Assembly: GCF_014637725.1 (NCBI RefSeq)
Contig: NZ_BMFC01000001.1
Location: 374,632-438,631, forward strand
Length of the DNA: 64,000 bases
DNA from: Marivita lacus
GTDB taxonomy: Bacteria > Pseudomonadota > Alphaproteobacteria > Rhodobacterales > Rhodobacteraceae
Direction of reading: 5' to 3'
Positions 1-9,428 of this stretch are shown here, piece after piece (position 1 is the stretch's first letter; each line of letters begins with the position of its first letter). The notes beneath the pieces were generated by a model. It was not told the DNA's origin. It ran no database searches and saw only the letters and a program-made list of their open reading frames with translations. The position numbers and the translations under genes were made by a program.

Positions 1-1
1 C

Positions 2-865
2 ACGACCCTGAGACAACGCTCCGAAGAGGAAGCCGCAAAACTCCCCGCGCTGCTGGCGCGGGCCGAGCATCTTGCCGGCACTGTCCTGCTGGGTGAACAC
101 GGACGGCGGCGCGCCGGGCTGGGCGACGATTTCTGGCAATACCGCCCGATGCAGCAAGGCGATGCGCTGCGCGATATCGACTGGCGGCGGTCGGCGCGCA
201 GCGATGCGCAATTCGTGCGCGAGCGCGAATGGCAGATTGCCCAAAGCGTGATCCTCTGGGTCGATCAGGCCGCCTCCATGCGCTTTGCGTCGGATGCCAA
301 TCTCGACACCAAGGCCAACCGCGCACGGACCCTGGCGCTTGCCAGTGCAATCCTTCTGGTGCGCGGTGGCGAACGTGTCGGTCTGACCGGCTTCGACCTG
401 CCGCCGCGACGCGGGCAGGCTCAGATCACCCGCCTTGCCCATATGCTGTCGGTTGATCAGGGCGACGACTACGCGGAACCCGAAGCACGCGGCATGATCC
501 CGCAATCGCGGGCGATCTTCTTTTCCGATTTCCTGGGTGATCCCGCCCCGGTCGAGGCGGCACTGACCAAGGCGGCGGATCGCGGCGTGCGCGGCGCGCT
601 GGTGCAGATCCTCGACCCGACCGAGGAAAGCTTCCCGTTCAACGGACGCACGATCTTCCAGAGCATCGGCGGCGGGATCGTACACGAAACCCTCAAGGCG
701 GGTGATTTGCGGACACGCTACCTCGACCGTCTGGCGGAGCGCAAAGACCGGCTCGAGCGTTTCTCGCGCCTGACCGGTTGGCAATATCTCTGCCACCACA
801 CGAACGAGAGCGCGCAATCGGCGCTCCTCTGGATTTACCGGGCTATGGATGGAACCCACGGATGA
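2..865 (+). CDS. DUF58 domain-containing protein (5' end outside window)
   Basis: The frame is open from base 2 and the start codon lies to the left, so this is a C-terminal fragment of about 287 residues. It carries the DUF58 signature: a Gly-Asp-Asp-Phe stretch followed by a DIDWRRSAR block, then a von Willebrand A-like strand (ILWVDQAASM). DUF58 proteins usually sit between a MoxR ATPase and Bat-type VWA membrane proteins and are thought to act with them in envelope or complex assembly. The stop overlaps the next start (ATGA), so translation is probably coupled. A MoxR gene just upstream is expected but not visible. Confidence 0.88.
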   Translation, partial: TTLRQRSEEEAAKLPALLARAEHLAGTVLLGEHGRRRAGLGDDFWQYRPMQQGDALRDIDWRRSARSDAQFVREREWQIAQSVILWVDQAASMRFASDANLDTKANRARTLALASAILLVRGGERVGLTGFDLPPRRGQAQITRLAHMLSVDQGDDYAEPEARGMIPQSRAIFFSDFLGDPAPVEAALTKAADRGVRGALVQILDPTEESFPFNGRTIFQSIGGGIVHETLKAGDLRTRYLDRLAERKDRLERFSRLTGWQYLCHHTNESAQSALLWIYRAMDGTHG

Positions 866-3633
866 CGCTATTTGGTATCGGCTTCGCGACACCCTGGCTT
901 CTGCTGACGCTTCTGGCGCTGCCGATCCTCTGGCTGATCCTGCGCGCCGTGCCGCCTGCCCCGATCCGCCGGATGTTTCCGGGCGTCGTGTTGCTGCTGG
1001 GTCTCAAGGACGACGATCAGGTCAGCGACCGCACCCCGTGGTGGCTGCTGTTGCTGCGGATGCTGGCGGTGGCCGCCCTGATCATCGGGCTGGCCGGGCC
1101 GATCCTGAACCCGCAAACCGACGAGATCGCCGCGAATGACGGGCCGCTTTTGGTGGTGATGGACGGCTCATGGGCCAGTGCCGCAAGCTGGCGCGCCCGG
1201 ACGCAAGCGCTGGACGGTCTGCTGGCAAAGGCCGCCCGCGACGACCGTCGCGTCGCGCTCCTGAAACTGACTGCACCGGAACCGACCAGCTTTCAGACCG
1301 CCGACGACCTGCGCGCGCGGCTGGTCGGCCTGAGCCCTGACCCGTGGGCACCCGGCGATGCGCTGATCGACCGCGCACTGACCCTGCTGCCCGACGGCGA
1401 TTTCGACACCTACTGGATGTCCGACGGGCTTGACCGGGACAACCGCACGACCCTGCTGGCAACCCTCGAGGATCGCGGCACGGTGACGGTGTTCGAAGCA
1501 GGGCAAACCATTCTGGGTCTTGCGCCTGCACGGTTCGAAGACGGCAACATCGTGCTGACCGCCCTGCGCGCCCAGACCGGCAGCGACCGCGAGGTCACAA
1601 TCTTGGCCCAAGGCCGCGACCCCGCAGGCAACCCCGCCGTTCTGGCCCGTGCGACTGCCACGTTCGACGCCGACGCGGCAACGGCCGAAACCGCGCTGGC
1701 CCTGCCATCCGAACTGCGCGCACGGATCACCCGGTTCGAGATCGAAGGCAACCGCAGCGCCGGGGCCACCACCCTGCCCGACGACAGCCTGCGCCGCCGC
1801 GAGATCGCACTTGTGGCCGGGCGGGAAGACCGCGAAGGACTGCAATTGCTGTCGCCGCTGCATTACCTGCAAAAGGCGCTTGAACCCAACGCCGACCTTC
1901 TCGATGGCGCGCTGATGGACATGATCCCGGCCAATCCGGACGTGATCGCACTGGCCGATGTGGCCACGCTCGGCTCGGCCGAAGAAGAGGCGCTGCTCGA
2001 CTGGCTGGATCGGGGTGGGATCCTCTTGCGCTTTGCCGGTCCGCGTCTCGCCGCCAGCGACATCAGCCGCGACAGCGAAGACCCCCTGATGCCCGTCCGT
2101 CTGCGCGCCGGGGGCCGCAGCGTCGGCGGCGCCATGAGCTGGGGAGAGCCGAAATCGCTGGCCGAGTTCAGCGAGGACAGCCCATTCTTCGGCCTGCCCA
2201 TCCCCGCAGATGTCACCGTGACCGCGCAAGTCATGGCGCAACCCGACCCGGCATTGGCCGACAGGGTCATCGCGCAACTCACCGATGGCACGCCGCTGGT
2301 GACCCGCAAGGCCGTAGGTCAGGGACAGATCATCCTCGTCCACGTCACAGCCAATGCCGAATGGTCCTCCCTGCCGCTCTCTGGCCTCTTCGTGCAGATG
2401 CTCGAACGGCTCGCCATCGCATCCGGAAACGGCACCCAACCCAGCGCCGAAGACCTTGCCGGTACGATCTGGCAACCGAACCTCGTGCTCGACGCGTTCG
2501 GGTCGCTGAACGACGGCAACACGCTGGCCGGTGTCACCGGTGAAGCCCTTGTCGATGCGCCGCTTGGTCCCGACCTGCGCCCCGGTCTCTACCAGAGCCA
2601 GGACCGGGCGCTGGCCCGCAACGTGCTGAACGCGGACGCCACTCTGACGCCCGCCAATTGGCCGTCGAACATCACCGTCGAAGGCCTCACCCAGTCCGAG
2701 GAAACACCGCTTGCCGGATGGCTGCTGGCGCTGACCATCGCGCTCTTGCTGGCCGATATCGTGGCATCCCTGCTGCTGTCGGGTCGCCTGTCGGGGTCGC
2801 GCGCCACAACTGCGGCTGGCTTTATGCTGGCGGTGCTGCTGATGCCCGTCACCCCGGCACAGGCGCAATCCACCGAGGATGCGTTTGCACTCGCCGCCAC
2901 GTCAGAGGTGACCTTCGCGCATGTCGTCACCGGGGACGCGGCACTTGACCGGACAGCCTTGGCTGGCCTGCAAGGCTTGACGGAAACGCTCTTCTTCCGC
3001 ACCTCGGTCGAACCGGCAGATCCCGTCGCGGTGAACCTCGAGACCGACGAGCTGGCCTTCTTTCCGTTCCTCTACTGGCCGATCACGCCGGATCAGCCAA
3101 CCCCCTCAGCCGAGGCCTATGCCAAGCTGAACACCTATCTGCGGTCGGGCGGCATGATCCTTTTCGACACCCGCGATGCCGACATCGCCCGGTTCGGCAC
3201 CGGCAGCCCGAATGGCCGCAAGCTGCAACAACTGGCGGCCCCTCTCGACATTCCGCCGCTGGAACCGCTGCCCGAGGATCACGTGCTGACCCGCACCTTC
3301 TACCTGCTTCAGGATTTCCCCGGACGCCACAACAGCCGGGATGTCTGGGTCGAGGCGTCGCCTCCCGATGCCGAACTGGTCGAAGGCATGCCGTTCCGCA
3401 ACCTCAACGACAACGTCACCCCGGTGATCATCGGCGGCAATGACTGGGCCGCAGCCTGGGCGATGGACGAACGCGGCAACCCGCTGTTTCCCGTCGGGCG
3501 CGGCTATTCCGGCGAACGCCAGCGCGAGATTGCCTATCGGTTCGGGGTGAACCTCGTCATGCACGTGCTGACGGGCAACTACAAATCCGATCAGGTTCAC
3601 GTGCCTGCACTTCTTGACAGATTGGGCAATTGA
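862..3633 (+). CDS. BatA-like membrane protein with C-terminal DUF4159 domain
   Basis: The protein has 923 residues. The ATG at 862 overlaps the previous stop, and the N-terminus then begins MTLFGIGFATPWLL, typical of the aerotolerance-regulator (BatA) N-terminal domain. Two membrane helices lie near residues 8-27 and 53-75, and further hydrophobic helices near 615-665. A large periplasmic or VWA-like region sits between them. From about residue 680 to the end there is a DUF4159 domain (FFPFLYWPITPDQP, then a RSGGMILFDTRD strand). The in-frame extension upstream to 778 is rejected because it overlaps DUF58 heavily. Role is inferred: envelope maintenance together with the DUF58 and downstream proteins. 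Confidence 0.88.
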   Translation: MTLFGIGFATPWLLLTLLALPILWLILRAVPPAPIRRMFPGVVLLLGLKDDDQVSDRTPWWLLLLRMLAVAALIIGLAGPILNPQTDEIAANDGPLLVVMDGSWASAASWRARTQALDGLLAKAARDDRRVALLKLTAPEPTSFQTADDLRARLVGLSPDPWAPGDALIDRALTLLPDGDFDTYWMSDGLDRDNRTTLLATLEDRGTVTVFEAGQTILGLAPARFEDGNIVLTALRAQTGSDREVTILAQGRDPAGNPAVLARATATFDADAATAETALALPSELRARITRFEIEGNRSAGATTLPDDSLRRREIALVAGREDREGLQLLSPLHYLQKALEPNADLLDGALMDMIPANPDVIALADVATLGSAEEEALLDWLDRGGILLRFAGPRLAASDISRDSEDPLMPVRLRAGGRSVGGAMSWGEPKSLAEFSEDSPFFGLPIPADVTVTAQVMAQPDPALADRVIAQLTDGTPLVTRKAVGQGQIILVHVTANAEWSSLPLSGLFVQMLERLAIASGNGTQPSAEDLAGTIWQPNLVLDAFGSLNDGNTLAGVTGEALVDAPLGPDLRPGLYQSQDRALARNVLNADATLTPANWPSNITVEGLTQSEETPLAGWLLALTIALLLADIVASLLLSGRLSGSRATTAAGFMLAVLLMPVTPAQAQSTEDAFALAATSEVTFAHVVTGDAALDRTALAGLQGLTETLFFRTSVEPADPVAVNLETDELAFFPFLYWPITPDQPTPSAEAYAKLNTYLRSGGMILFDTRDADIARFGTGSPNGRKLQQLAAPLDIPPLEPLPEDHVLTRTFYLLQDFPGRHNSRDVWVEASPPDAELVEGMPFRNLNDNVTPVIIGGNDWAAAWAMDERGNPLFPVGRGYSGERQREIAYRFGVNLVMHVLTGNYKSDQVHVPALLDRLGN

Positions 3634-5675
3634 TGACCGGCAGCATCGTTTTCGATCCGCTCCTTCCCTGGGTGATCATCGCCGTCTTGGCGGTTCTCGC
3701 CGCGTCCGGCGTGGGCCTTGCGCTGTGGCGCGGCTTGCAGGGCTGGGCGCTGCGGGCGCTGGCCGCATTGGTCTTGCTCGCGGCGCTCGCACAGCCCTCC
3801 TACCAGGTCGAAGACCGCGCGCCGCTGTCGAACATCGTGCTGATCGTCGAAGACAAAAGCGCCAGCCAGTCGCTGGGCGATCGCCTGACCGACACCACCG
3901 GTGCGGCCGATGCGCTGGCCACCCAACTGGCCACCCGTGACAACACCGAGATCCGCCGGATCGACGTCGGTGATGGCGAAGGCGACACCGGAACGCTGCT
4001 CATGTCCGCCGTGTCCGATGCGCTGGCCGAAGAACCGCGCGGTCGGATCGCGGGCATCTTCCTGCTCAGCGACGGGCGCGTGCATGACCTGGAACGCACC
4101 CCCGACCTGCCTGCGCCCCTGCATCTGCTGCTGACAGGCAAGGAAACGGACTGGGACCGCCGCCTGATCGTCAAGAATGCGCCGGCCTTCGCCATTCTCG
4201 ACGAACCCGTCACCTTGACGTTGCGGGTCGAAGACGATGGCGCGGCGCCCGAGGCCACCTCGACGGTGATCGACATTTCCGTGGACGGGGGTGAACCGCA
4301 GCGCTTTGACATGCCCATCGGGCGCGACATCGAACTGCCGATCACCCTGCCCCATGGCGGGCTGAACGTGATCCAGTTCACCGTTCCGACCGCCGATGAC
4401 GAACTGACCGACCGCAACAACACCGCCCTCGTGCAGATCAACGGTGTGCGCGACCGGTTGCGCGTGTTGCTGGTCAGCGGCGAGCCGCATGCAGGCGGGC
4501 GCACATGGCGCAACCTGCTCAAATCCGACAGCTCGGTCGACCTTGTGCATTTCACCATCCTGCGGCCACCCGAAAAACAGGACGGCGTGCCGGTCACCGA
4601 ATTGTCGCTGATCGCCTTCCCGACCCGCGAACTGTTTCTCGAAAAGATCGAGGATTTCGACCTCATCATCTTTGACCGCTACAAGCGCCGGGGCATCCTG
4701 CCCGCGATCTATCTCGACAACGTGCGCAACTATGTCGAAGAAGGTGGCGCGGTTCTGGTCGCCGCAGGTCCCGATTTCGCCAGCGCCGACAGCATCTACC
4801 GCTCACCGCTTGCCGATATCATCCCGGCCGAGCCGACCGCACGTGTGATCGAACGCGGGTACCGTCCCGGCATCACCGATCTGGGCCAGCGCCACCCGGT
4901 CACCTCGGGCCTTGCCGGGGCCGACACCTGGGGCCGCTGGATGCGCCAGATCGAGGTCGATCCCGTTGCCGGCGATGTCGTCATGAGCGGCATCGACGAC
5001 AAGCCCCTGCTGGTACTCGACCGCGTCGGAGAAGGCCGTGTCGCACTGCTTGCCTCCGATCATGCCTGGCTCTGGTCGCGCGGCTTCGAAGGCGGCGGGC
5101 CGCAGCTCGACCTGCTGCGCCGTCTTGCGCATTGGATGATGAAGGAACCCGAGCTTGAGGAAGAAGCGCTCTGGGCCGAACCCACCGGCCAGACCATGCG
5201 CATCATCCGACGTACGCTTGACGAGACCGTAGGTACGGTCACCATCACCCGCCCCGATGGCACCGAGGAAGAGATCACTCTCGAAGAGGTGACACCCGGC
5301 CGGTTCGAGGCGCTCTATACCGGTCCCGAGATCGGTCTCTACCGTCTGGCCGAGGGTGATCAGGAGGCGGTTGTCGGCCTTGGCCCCTCAGCGCCGCGCG
5401 AGTTCGAACAGACCATCGCCAGCGGTGATCTGCTCGAACCGGTCGTTGAGGGCACACGCGGTGGTGTGCGTCGTCTGGAAGACGGCGTGCCGAGCATCCG
5501 CGCGGTCGGCGAAGGCCGCCCTGCCGCCGGTCGCGGCTGGCTTGGCATCACCCCCCGCGAGGCGTTCGAGACACTGGACGTGACCCAGACCCCCATGCTG
5601 CCGGGCTGGCTGGTTCTGCTTCTCGCCTCCGGTCTTATCCTTGGTGCATGGCTGCGCGAGGGGCGCCGGAGTTAA
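3633..5675 (+). CDS. Large Bat-operon membrane protein (VWA / glutamine amidotransferase-like)
   Basis: The protein has 680 residues. The ATG at 3633 overlaps the upstream TGA; a TTG three bases earlier is less likely. Two N-terminal helices (about residues 8-28 and 33-53) are followed by a VWA-like domain (IVLIVEDKSASQS) and later by a class I glutamine-amidotransferase-like fold (LIIFDRYKRRGILP, GGAVLVAAGPDFAS). No amidotransferase Cys-His pair is evident, so catalysis is unlikely. One helix near the C-terminus (LPGWLVLLLASGLILGAWL) leaves a short basic tail. It is the last gene of a tightly overlapping three-gene unit, and its TAA stop lies inside the TTAA boxes described separately. Confidence 0.82.
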   Translation: MTGSIVFDPLLPWVIIAVLAVLAASGVGLALWRGLQGWALRALAALVLLAALAQPSYQVEDRAPLSNIVLIVEDKSASQSLGDRLTDTTGAADALATQLATRDNTEIRRIDVGDGEGDTGTLLMSAVSDALAEEPRGRIAGIFLLSDGRVHDLERTPDLPAPLHLLLTGKETDWDRRLIVKNAPAFAILDEPVTLTLRVEDDGAAPEATSTVIDISVDGGEPQRFDMPIGRDIELPITLPHGGLNVIQFTVPTADDELTDRNNTALVQINGVRDRLRVLLVSGEPHAGGRTWRNLLKSDSSVDLVHFTILRPPEKQDGVPVTELSLIAFPTRELFLEKIEDFDLIIFDRYKRRGILPAIYLDNVRNYVEEGGAVLVAAGPDFASADSIYRSPLADIIPAEPTARVIERGYRPGITDLGQRHPVTSGLAGADTWGRWMRQIEVDPVAGDVVMSGIDDKPLLVLDRVGEGRVALLASDHAWLWSRGFEGGGPQLDLLRRLAHWMMKEPELEEEALWAEPTGQTMRIIRRTLDETVGTVTITRPDGTEEEITLEEVTPGRFEALYTGPEIGLYRLAEGDQEAVVGLGPSAPREFEQTIASGDLLEPVVEGTRGGVRRLEDGVPSIRAVGEGRPAAGRGWLGITPREAFETLDVTQTPMLPGWLVLLLASGLILGAWLREGRRS

Positions 5676-5697
5676 GACATTGTTAACAAAAGGTTAA
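5672..5697. promoter_or_regulatory. Three phased TTAA boxes: two overlapping CtrA-like sites
   Basis: TTAA occurs at 5672-5675, 5683-5686 and 5694-5697, each pair separated by exactly 7 bases. The first two read TTAAGACATTGTTAAC, which fits the published CtrA consensus TTAA-N7-TTAAC. In this GC-rich sequence the spacing is unlikely to be random. The site lies between convergent genes, so it would have to drive something unannotated to its right, or be non-functional. Confidence 0.4.
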
Positions 5698-5756
5698 AGG
5701 GTCCGAACCGGTCCCATTGTTTCGCGCGCGAAACATTCGGGCCGAAATGGACCTTT
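5696..5756 (+). ncRNA. Candidate small structured RNA (rod-like hairpin)
   Basis: The segment folds on itself almost end to end. Bases 5696-5704 pair with 5749-5756 (one bulge), 5709-5714 pair with 5739-5744 (one G-U), and 5718-5724 pair with 5729-5735, the last being a perfect 18-bp palindrome (5718-5735) with a CG-rich core. Short internal loops separate the stems. It follows CtrA-like boxes and precedes a strong intrinsic terminator at 5783-5808, so a transcript of about 110 nt is conceivable. No Rfam family is recognised. It may instead be only an mRNA 3' structure or an extra terminator element. Confidence 0.3.
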
Positions 5757-5782
5757 CGCTGCAAGCCATCAGGACAACAAGA

Positions 5783-5808
5783 AAGGCCGGTTCCAACGAA
5801 CCGGCCTT
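5783..5808. terminator. Intrinsic terminator between convergent genes
   Basis: A perfect 10-bp stem (aaggccggtt / aaccggcctt) closes a 6-nt loop. It is A/T flanked on both sides, so it can serve the plus-strand Bat-like operon and the minus-strand dsbA-like gene. Confidence 0.8.
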
Positions 5809-5834
5809 CTGACATTCTACAAGGCGCTAAGTGC

Positions 5835-6515
5835 TTAGCTCCCCAGCTTCTCGTCGATGATTTCCTCGAATTCGCCGTAGCTCATGTTCGAATAGGTGGT
5901 GCCGTCGATGACGAAAGAGGGCGTCGAGTTGATGCCATGCTCTTCGGCATTGGCCTGATACCATTCGATCAATCCGCGCGCCTTTTCGCCATTGCTCAGG
6001 CACGCCTCAAGCTGATCGTTCTCAAGCCCGGCAATCCGACCGATCTTGCGCAGCTCATCTGCGATGGCCGCCTCCGATCCGGCACGGGACCACTCGCTTT
6101 GGGTATCATAGATCATCTCGGTGATGCCGAAGAACCGATCTTCACCGCCACAACGCGCCACCAGAGATCCCCAAAGACCGTAGCGATCGAAATACACCTC
6201 GCGGTAAGTGAACTTGACCTTGCCGGTGTCGATGTAATCCGCCTTCAGGTTCTTGAACGCGCCCTGATGGAATGTCGCGCAATGCGGGCAGGTGTAGGAG
6301 GCGTATTCGATGATCTCGACCGGCGCATCCTCGGCCCCCAGCACCATTTCCTGAATGGTCACATCTGCCGCCGCGCTTTCCTGCGCGTTGGCCGCCCCTG
6401 GCAGCGTGATGGCCTGCCCGTTGATCGTGGGTGCCTTGGGTGTCCCGGCGACCCACCATCCCGCGCCCGCCACGAGGGCCGTTGCCAGTGCAATCGTCAT
6501 CATCCGTTGTTTCAT
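5835..6515 (-). CDS. DsbA-family thiol:disulfide interchange protein
   Basis: The protein has 226 residues and a signal peptide or N-terminal anchor (about residues 5-25, rich in Ala/Val). The thioredoxin-fold active site is Cys-Pro-His-Cys in the sequence YASYTCPHCATFHQ, the classical DsbA motif. The late cis-proline loop reads STPSFVIDG. The family oxidises cysteines in exported proteins in the periplasm. It lies 32 bases downstream of the DUF721 gene in the same direction, probably one operon. The partner could be a DsbB elsewhere; none is in the window. Confidence 0.93.
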   Translation of the reverse strand: MKQRMMTIALATALVAGAGWWVAGTPKAPTINGQAITLPGAANAQESAAADVTIQEMVLGAEDAPVEIIEYASYTCPHCATFHQGAFKNLKADYIDTGKVKFTYREVYFDRYGLWGSLVARCGGEDRFFGITEMIYDTQSEWSRAGSEAAIADELRKIGRIAGLENDQLEACLSNGEKARGLIEWYQANAEEHGINSTPSFVIDGTTYSNMSYGEFEEIIDEKLGS

Positions 6516-6547
6516 TGCGAAACCCTTTGTTCTGTTTGCCTTAGGAC

Positions 6548-7057
6548 TTAGGTCCGATCTTGCGTTTTTGAATAGACGTTTGTCGCCAGACGTTCCAGCG
6601 CTGCGCGCAACCCGTCATCCTGAACACCCCCGGCCACCTGTTGCGCCTCGGGCAGGATCGCCGCTGGCGTGTCATCCCGCACTTGGCGGCGATGGTCGAA
6701 ACTCACCTGACCTTCGGAGAACCCGGTCGCGGCGGTCTGCGTGATCCTGACCTTGGAGATGGCATTGTAGCCGTAAACCGCGTTCACCTTCTCGCGCAGC
6801 TTTTCCTTCTGCATCTCGAGGATCGGCGCATTGGCCCCTGTCGTCAAAAGCGTCAGCGTCGCCCCGAACCCGCCACGCCCATAATGCACCTCGACAGGGC
6901 GGCTGATCGCGGCAATGTCGTCGCCCGCGATTTCCGTCCAATGCGTCAGAAGCCGCGATTGCGCAAAGCCACGGGATTCCGAGGTCTTGCGGATCTGCGT
7001 CTGCAAGAGGCTCGCCGTGCGTTTGAAGCCGTATGTCTGACCGTTGCGCGGTGCCAT
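6548..7057 (-). CDS. DUF721 / DciA-like protein
   Basis: The protein has 169 residues. The N-terminal half has the DUF721 pattern: a basic helix, then LLTHWTEIAGDDIAAISRP, and a conserved beta region ending in the helix EMQKEKLREKVNAVYGY. DUF721 includes DciA, the replicative helicase loader or operator of most bacteria. This length and N-terminal location are usual for alphaproteobacterial members. It is divergent from mutY (82-bp spacer) and precedes the dsbA-like gene. The helicase-loading role is inferred from family membership only. Confidence 0.82.
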   Translation of the reverse strand: MAPRNGQTYGFKRTASLLQTQIRKTSESRGFAQSRLLTHWTEIAGDDIAAISRPVEVHYGRGGFGATLTLLTTGANAPILEMQKEKLREKVNAVYGYNAISKVRITQTAATGFSEGQVSFDHRRQVRDDTPAAILPEAQQVAGGVQDDGLRAALERLATNVYSKTQDRT

Positions 7058-7139
7058 GTTTGACTCCTTTGTCCGAACGCTATTCTAGTGGCCTGACGCC
7101 GTTGCAACCACCCCACAAATGAGAGCCAAAATCAAAGGT

Positions 7140-8195
7140 ATGTCAGACCTGCGTGATCCGCCCGATCCCCAACTTCTTCTGGAGTGGTACGATAGACATG
7201 CCCGCACAATGCCGTGGCGTGTCGGCCCTGCTGCCCGCGCCCAAGGCATACGCCCGGACCCCTACCGCGTCTGGATGTCCGAGATCATGCTGCAACAGAC
7301 CACCGTGGCCGCCGTCAAAAGCTATTTCGAGGCGTTCACGGCCCGTTGGCCCACGGTCAGCGATCTGGCATTGGCCGAGGATGCAGATGTCATGGCCGCA
7401 TGGGCGGGCCTTGGATATTATGCCCGCGCCCGCAACCTGCTGAAATGCGCGCGTGCTGTGCACTCGGAGCATGGCGGCGTCTTTCCAGACAGCTATGAAA
7501 GGCTTATCGCGTTGCCGGGCATCGGCCCCTATACCGCAGCCGCCATCGCCTCGATCGCCTTCGACCTGCCGGAAACGGTGCTGGACGGGAATGTCGAACG
7601 GGTGATGGCGCGGGTGTATGACGACCACACGCCGCTGCCCGCTGCGAAACCTGTCTTCATGGCCTACGCCTCGGCCTTGACGCCCCGTGAACGGCCCGGC
7701 TGCTACGCGCAGGCGGTGATGGACCTTGGCGCCACCATCTGCACCCCGCGCAACCCGGCCTGTGGCTTGTGCCCGTGGCGCAAATCCTGCGCCGCGTGGG
7801 AGGCGGGAACCGCAAAGGACCTGCCCAGGAAGACGCCGAAGAAACGCAAGCCCACGCGGCTCGGCATCGCCTATCTTGCCCGCCGGGTCGATGGCGCATG
7901 GCTGCTCGAACAGCGCCCCGACAGCGGGCTTCTGGGCGGTATGCTCGGCTGGCCCGGCAGCGAGTGGAATGACGCCCCGACCGAAGACCCGCCGATCCGT
8001 GCGGAATGGCGCACCCTGCCCGCCGAGGCGCGCCACACCTTCACGCATTTCCACCTGAAGCTTACCGTCAAGACCGCGCTTGTCCCGATGGACCGCACGC
8101 CGACACGGGGCATGTTCGTCGAGGCCGAAACCTTCGACCCAGACAACCTGCCCACGGTGATGCGCAAGGCGCATGCGTTGACGAAATCGAAATGA
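7140..8195 (+). CDS. mutY: A/G-specific adenine glycosylase MutY
   Basis: The protein has 351 residues and removes adenine mispaired with 8-oxoguanine. Visible features are the catalytic Glu in SEIMLQQTT (about residue 48), the helix-hairpin-helix LPGIGPYTAAAI (about 125-136), the catalytic Asp in VLDGNVERV (about 149), and an iron-sulfur loop with C201-x6-C208-x2-C211-x5-C217. A NUDIX-like C-terminal domain follows for 8-oxoG recognition. The ATG at 7140 is chosen over 7119 because AAAGG precedes it; the two are in frame. Confidence 0.96.
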   Translation: MSDLRDPPDPQLLLEWYDRHARTMPWRVGPAARAQGIRPDPYRVWMSEIMLQQTTVAAVKSYFEAFTARWPTVSDLALAEDADVMAAWAGLGYYARARNLLKCARAVHSEHGGVFPDSYERLIALPGIGPYTAAAIASIAFDLPETVLDGNVERVMARVYDDHTPLPAAKPVFMAYASALTPRERPGCYAQAVMDLGATICTPRNPACGLCPWRKSCAAWEAGTAKDLPRKTPKKRKPTRLGIAYLARRVDGAWLLEQRPDSGLLGGMLGWPGSEWNDAPTEDPPIRAEWRTLPAEARHTFTHFHLKLTVKTALVPMDRTPTRGMFVEAETFDPDNLPTVMRKAHALTKSK

Positions 8196-8270
8196 CGCCA
8201 CGTTACGTCAGTATTGGTGAAATGGCTTTCTGCCGTTAAGTCCTTGTTCACGTCCAACCCGAGCAGGCCC

Positions 8271-9413
8271 ATGTCCGACAGCATCTTGCACGCCTCTGCA
8301 TCCCGTCTGCCCTTCCGGGCAGCGATGCCGTTCTGGCTGTCGCTGGTGATGATCCCGCTGGTCCTGTCCGCCGCGTTTATCGGTGGGGTCTGGGTCGTGG
8401 TGCCGATCCTCGCCGCATGGGGCGTGTTCGCCACGCTGGACGCGGCACTTGGGCTCGACACCAGCAATCTCGATCCGCAGACCAAGGACAGCGCGCTTTA
8501 CTGGCACCGCATGATCACGCTGATCTGGCCGCCGCTGCAATGTGCGATGATCTTCGGCCTGATCTGGTACATCCCGCGCACCGACCATCTTGGCCCGTTG
8601 GAGATCTACCTTGTGACGGTCGGCATGGGCGTTCTGTCGGGCAGCGTCGGCATCGTCTACGCACATGAGTTGATGCACCAGCGCAACAGGTTGGAGCGCT
8701 GGCTGGGCGACATCCTGATGTGCATGGCGCTTTACGGGCATTTCCGGTCCGAGCATCTGCTGGTGCATCACCGCCACGTCGGCACCCCCCGCGATCCGGT
8801 CACCGCGCGCTTCAACGAAAGCTTCTGGCGGTTCTATCCACGCGTGCTGCGGCAAAGCCTCGTGTCATCGTTTCGCGCCGAACGCGACATGCTGGCCCGC
8901 AAGTCCCTGCCATGGTGGCATGCCAGCAATCCGTTCTGGCGCTACTGGGGACTGCAGGCGCTTTTCGTCGTGGCTGCCTTTGCACTGGGCGGTTGGCTGG
9001 GGGTTCTGATCTTCGTGCTTCAGGCCACAGCCGCGATATTCCAGCTTGAGGTCGTGAACTACGTCGAACATTACGGGCTGACGCGGAAATATCTTGGCGA
9101 CGGCAAATACGAACACGTCAAACCGCGCCACAGCTGGAACGCCTCACACACGGCGTCGAACTGGTTTCTGATCAACCTGCAACGCCATTCGGACCACCAC
9201 TACAAGCCCGACCGCCGCTTTCCTCTGCTGCAGACTTACGACGAGGACGAGGCGCCGCAATTGCCCTATGGCTACCCGGTGATGACGTTCTTCGCGCTGT
9301 TCCCGCGCAGATGGCGTGCGATGATGAACCCGAGGGTCAGCGCCTGGCGCGCGCAACACTACCCCGAGATCGACGATTGGTCCGCATACAACAAGGCCCG
9401 GCACGGGATTTGA
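8271..9413 (+). CDS. alkB: Alkane 1-monooxygenase (AlkB-type, integral-membrane di-iron)
   Basis: The protein has 380 residues and catalyses terminal hydroxylation of medium or long alkanes in the inner membrane. All histidine boxes are present: HELMHQ, EHLLVHHRHVG, the NYVEHYGL motif diagnostic of AlkB, and LQRHSDHH. Six hydrophobic helices surround them. The start at ATG 8271 is preferred; an in-frame TTG at 8214 would add 19 residues. It needs rubredoxin and a reductase. No rubredoxin gene is in the window, but a ferredoxin/rubredoxin-reductase-like flavoprotein begins at 10060. It lies 75 bp behind mutY. Confidence 0.93.
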   Translation: MSDSILHASASRLPFRAAMPFWLSLVMIPLVLSAAFIGGVWVVVPILAAWGVFATLDAALGLDTSNLDPQTKDSALYWHRMITLIWPPLQCAMIFGLIWYIPRTDHLGPLEIYLVTVGMGVLSGSVGIVYAHELMHQRNRLERWLGDILMCMALYGHFRSEHLLVHHRHVGTPRDPVTARFNESFWRFYPRVLRQSLVSSFRAERDMLARKSLPWWHASNPFWRYWGLQALFVVAAFALGGWLGVLIFVLQATAAIFQLEVVNYVEHYGLTRKYLGDGKYEHVKPRHSWNASHTASNWFLINLQRHSDHHYKPDRRFPLLQTYDEDEAPQLPYGYPVMTFFALFPRRWRAMMNPRVSAWRAQHYPEIDDWSAYNKARHGI

Positions 9414-9428
9414 TCCGTCACCGGGCCT

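Noticed and set aside
1168-2868. A 566-residue minus-strand frame inside the BatA/DUF4159 gene
   Set aside because: Low-complexity Gln/Gly/Arg-rich shadow with no motif.
8193-8210. TGACG-N8-CGTCA inverted repeat between mutY and alkB
   Set aside because: Five-base arms are too short to call an operator or terminator; no T-run follows.
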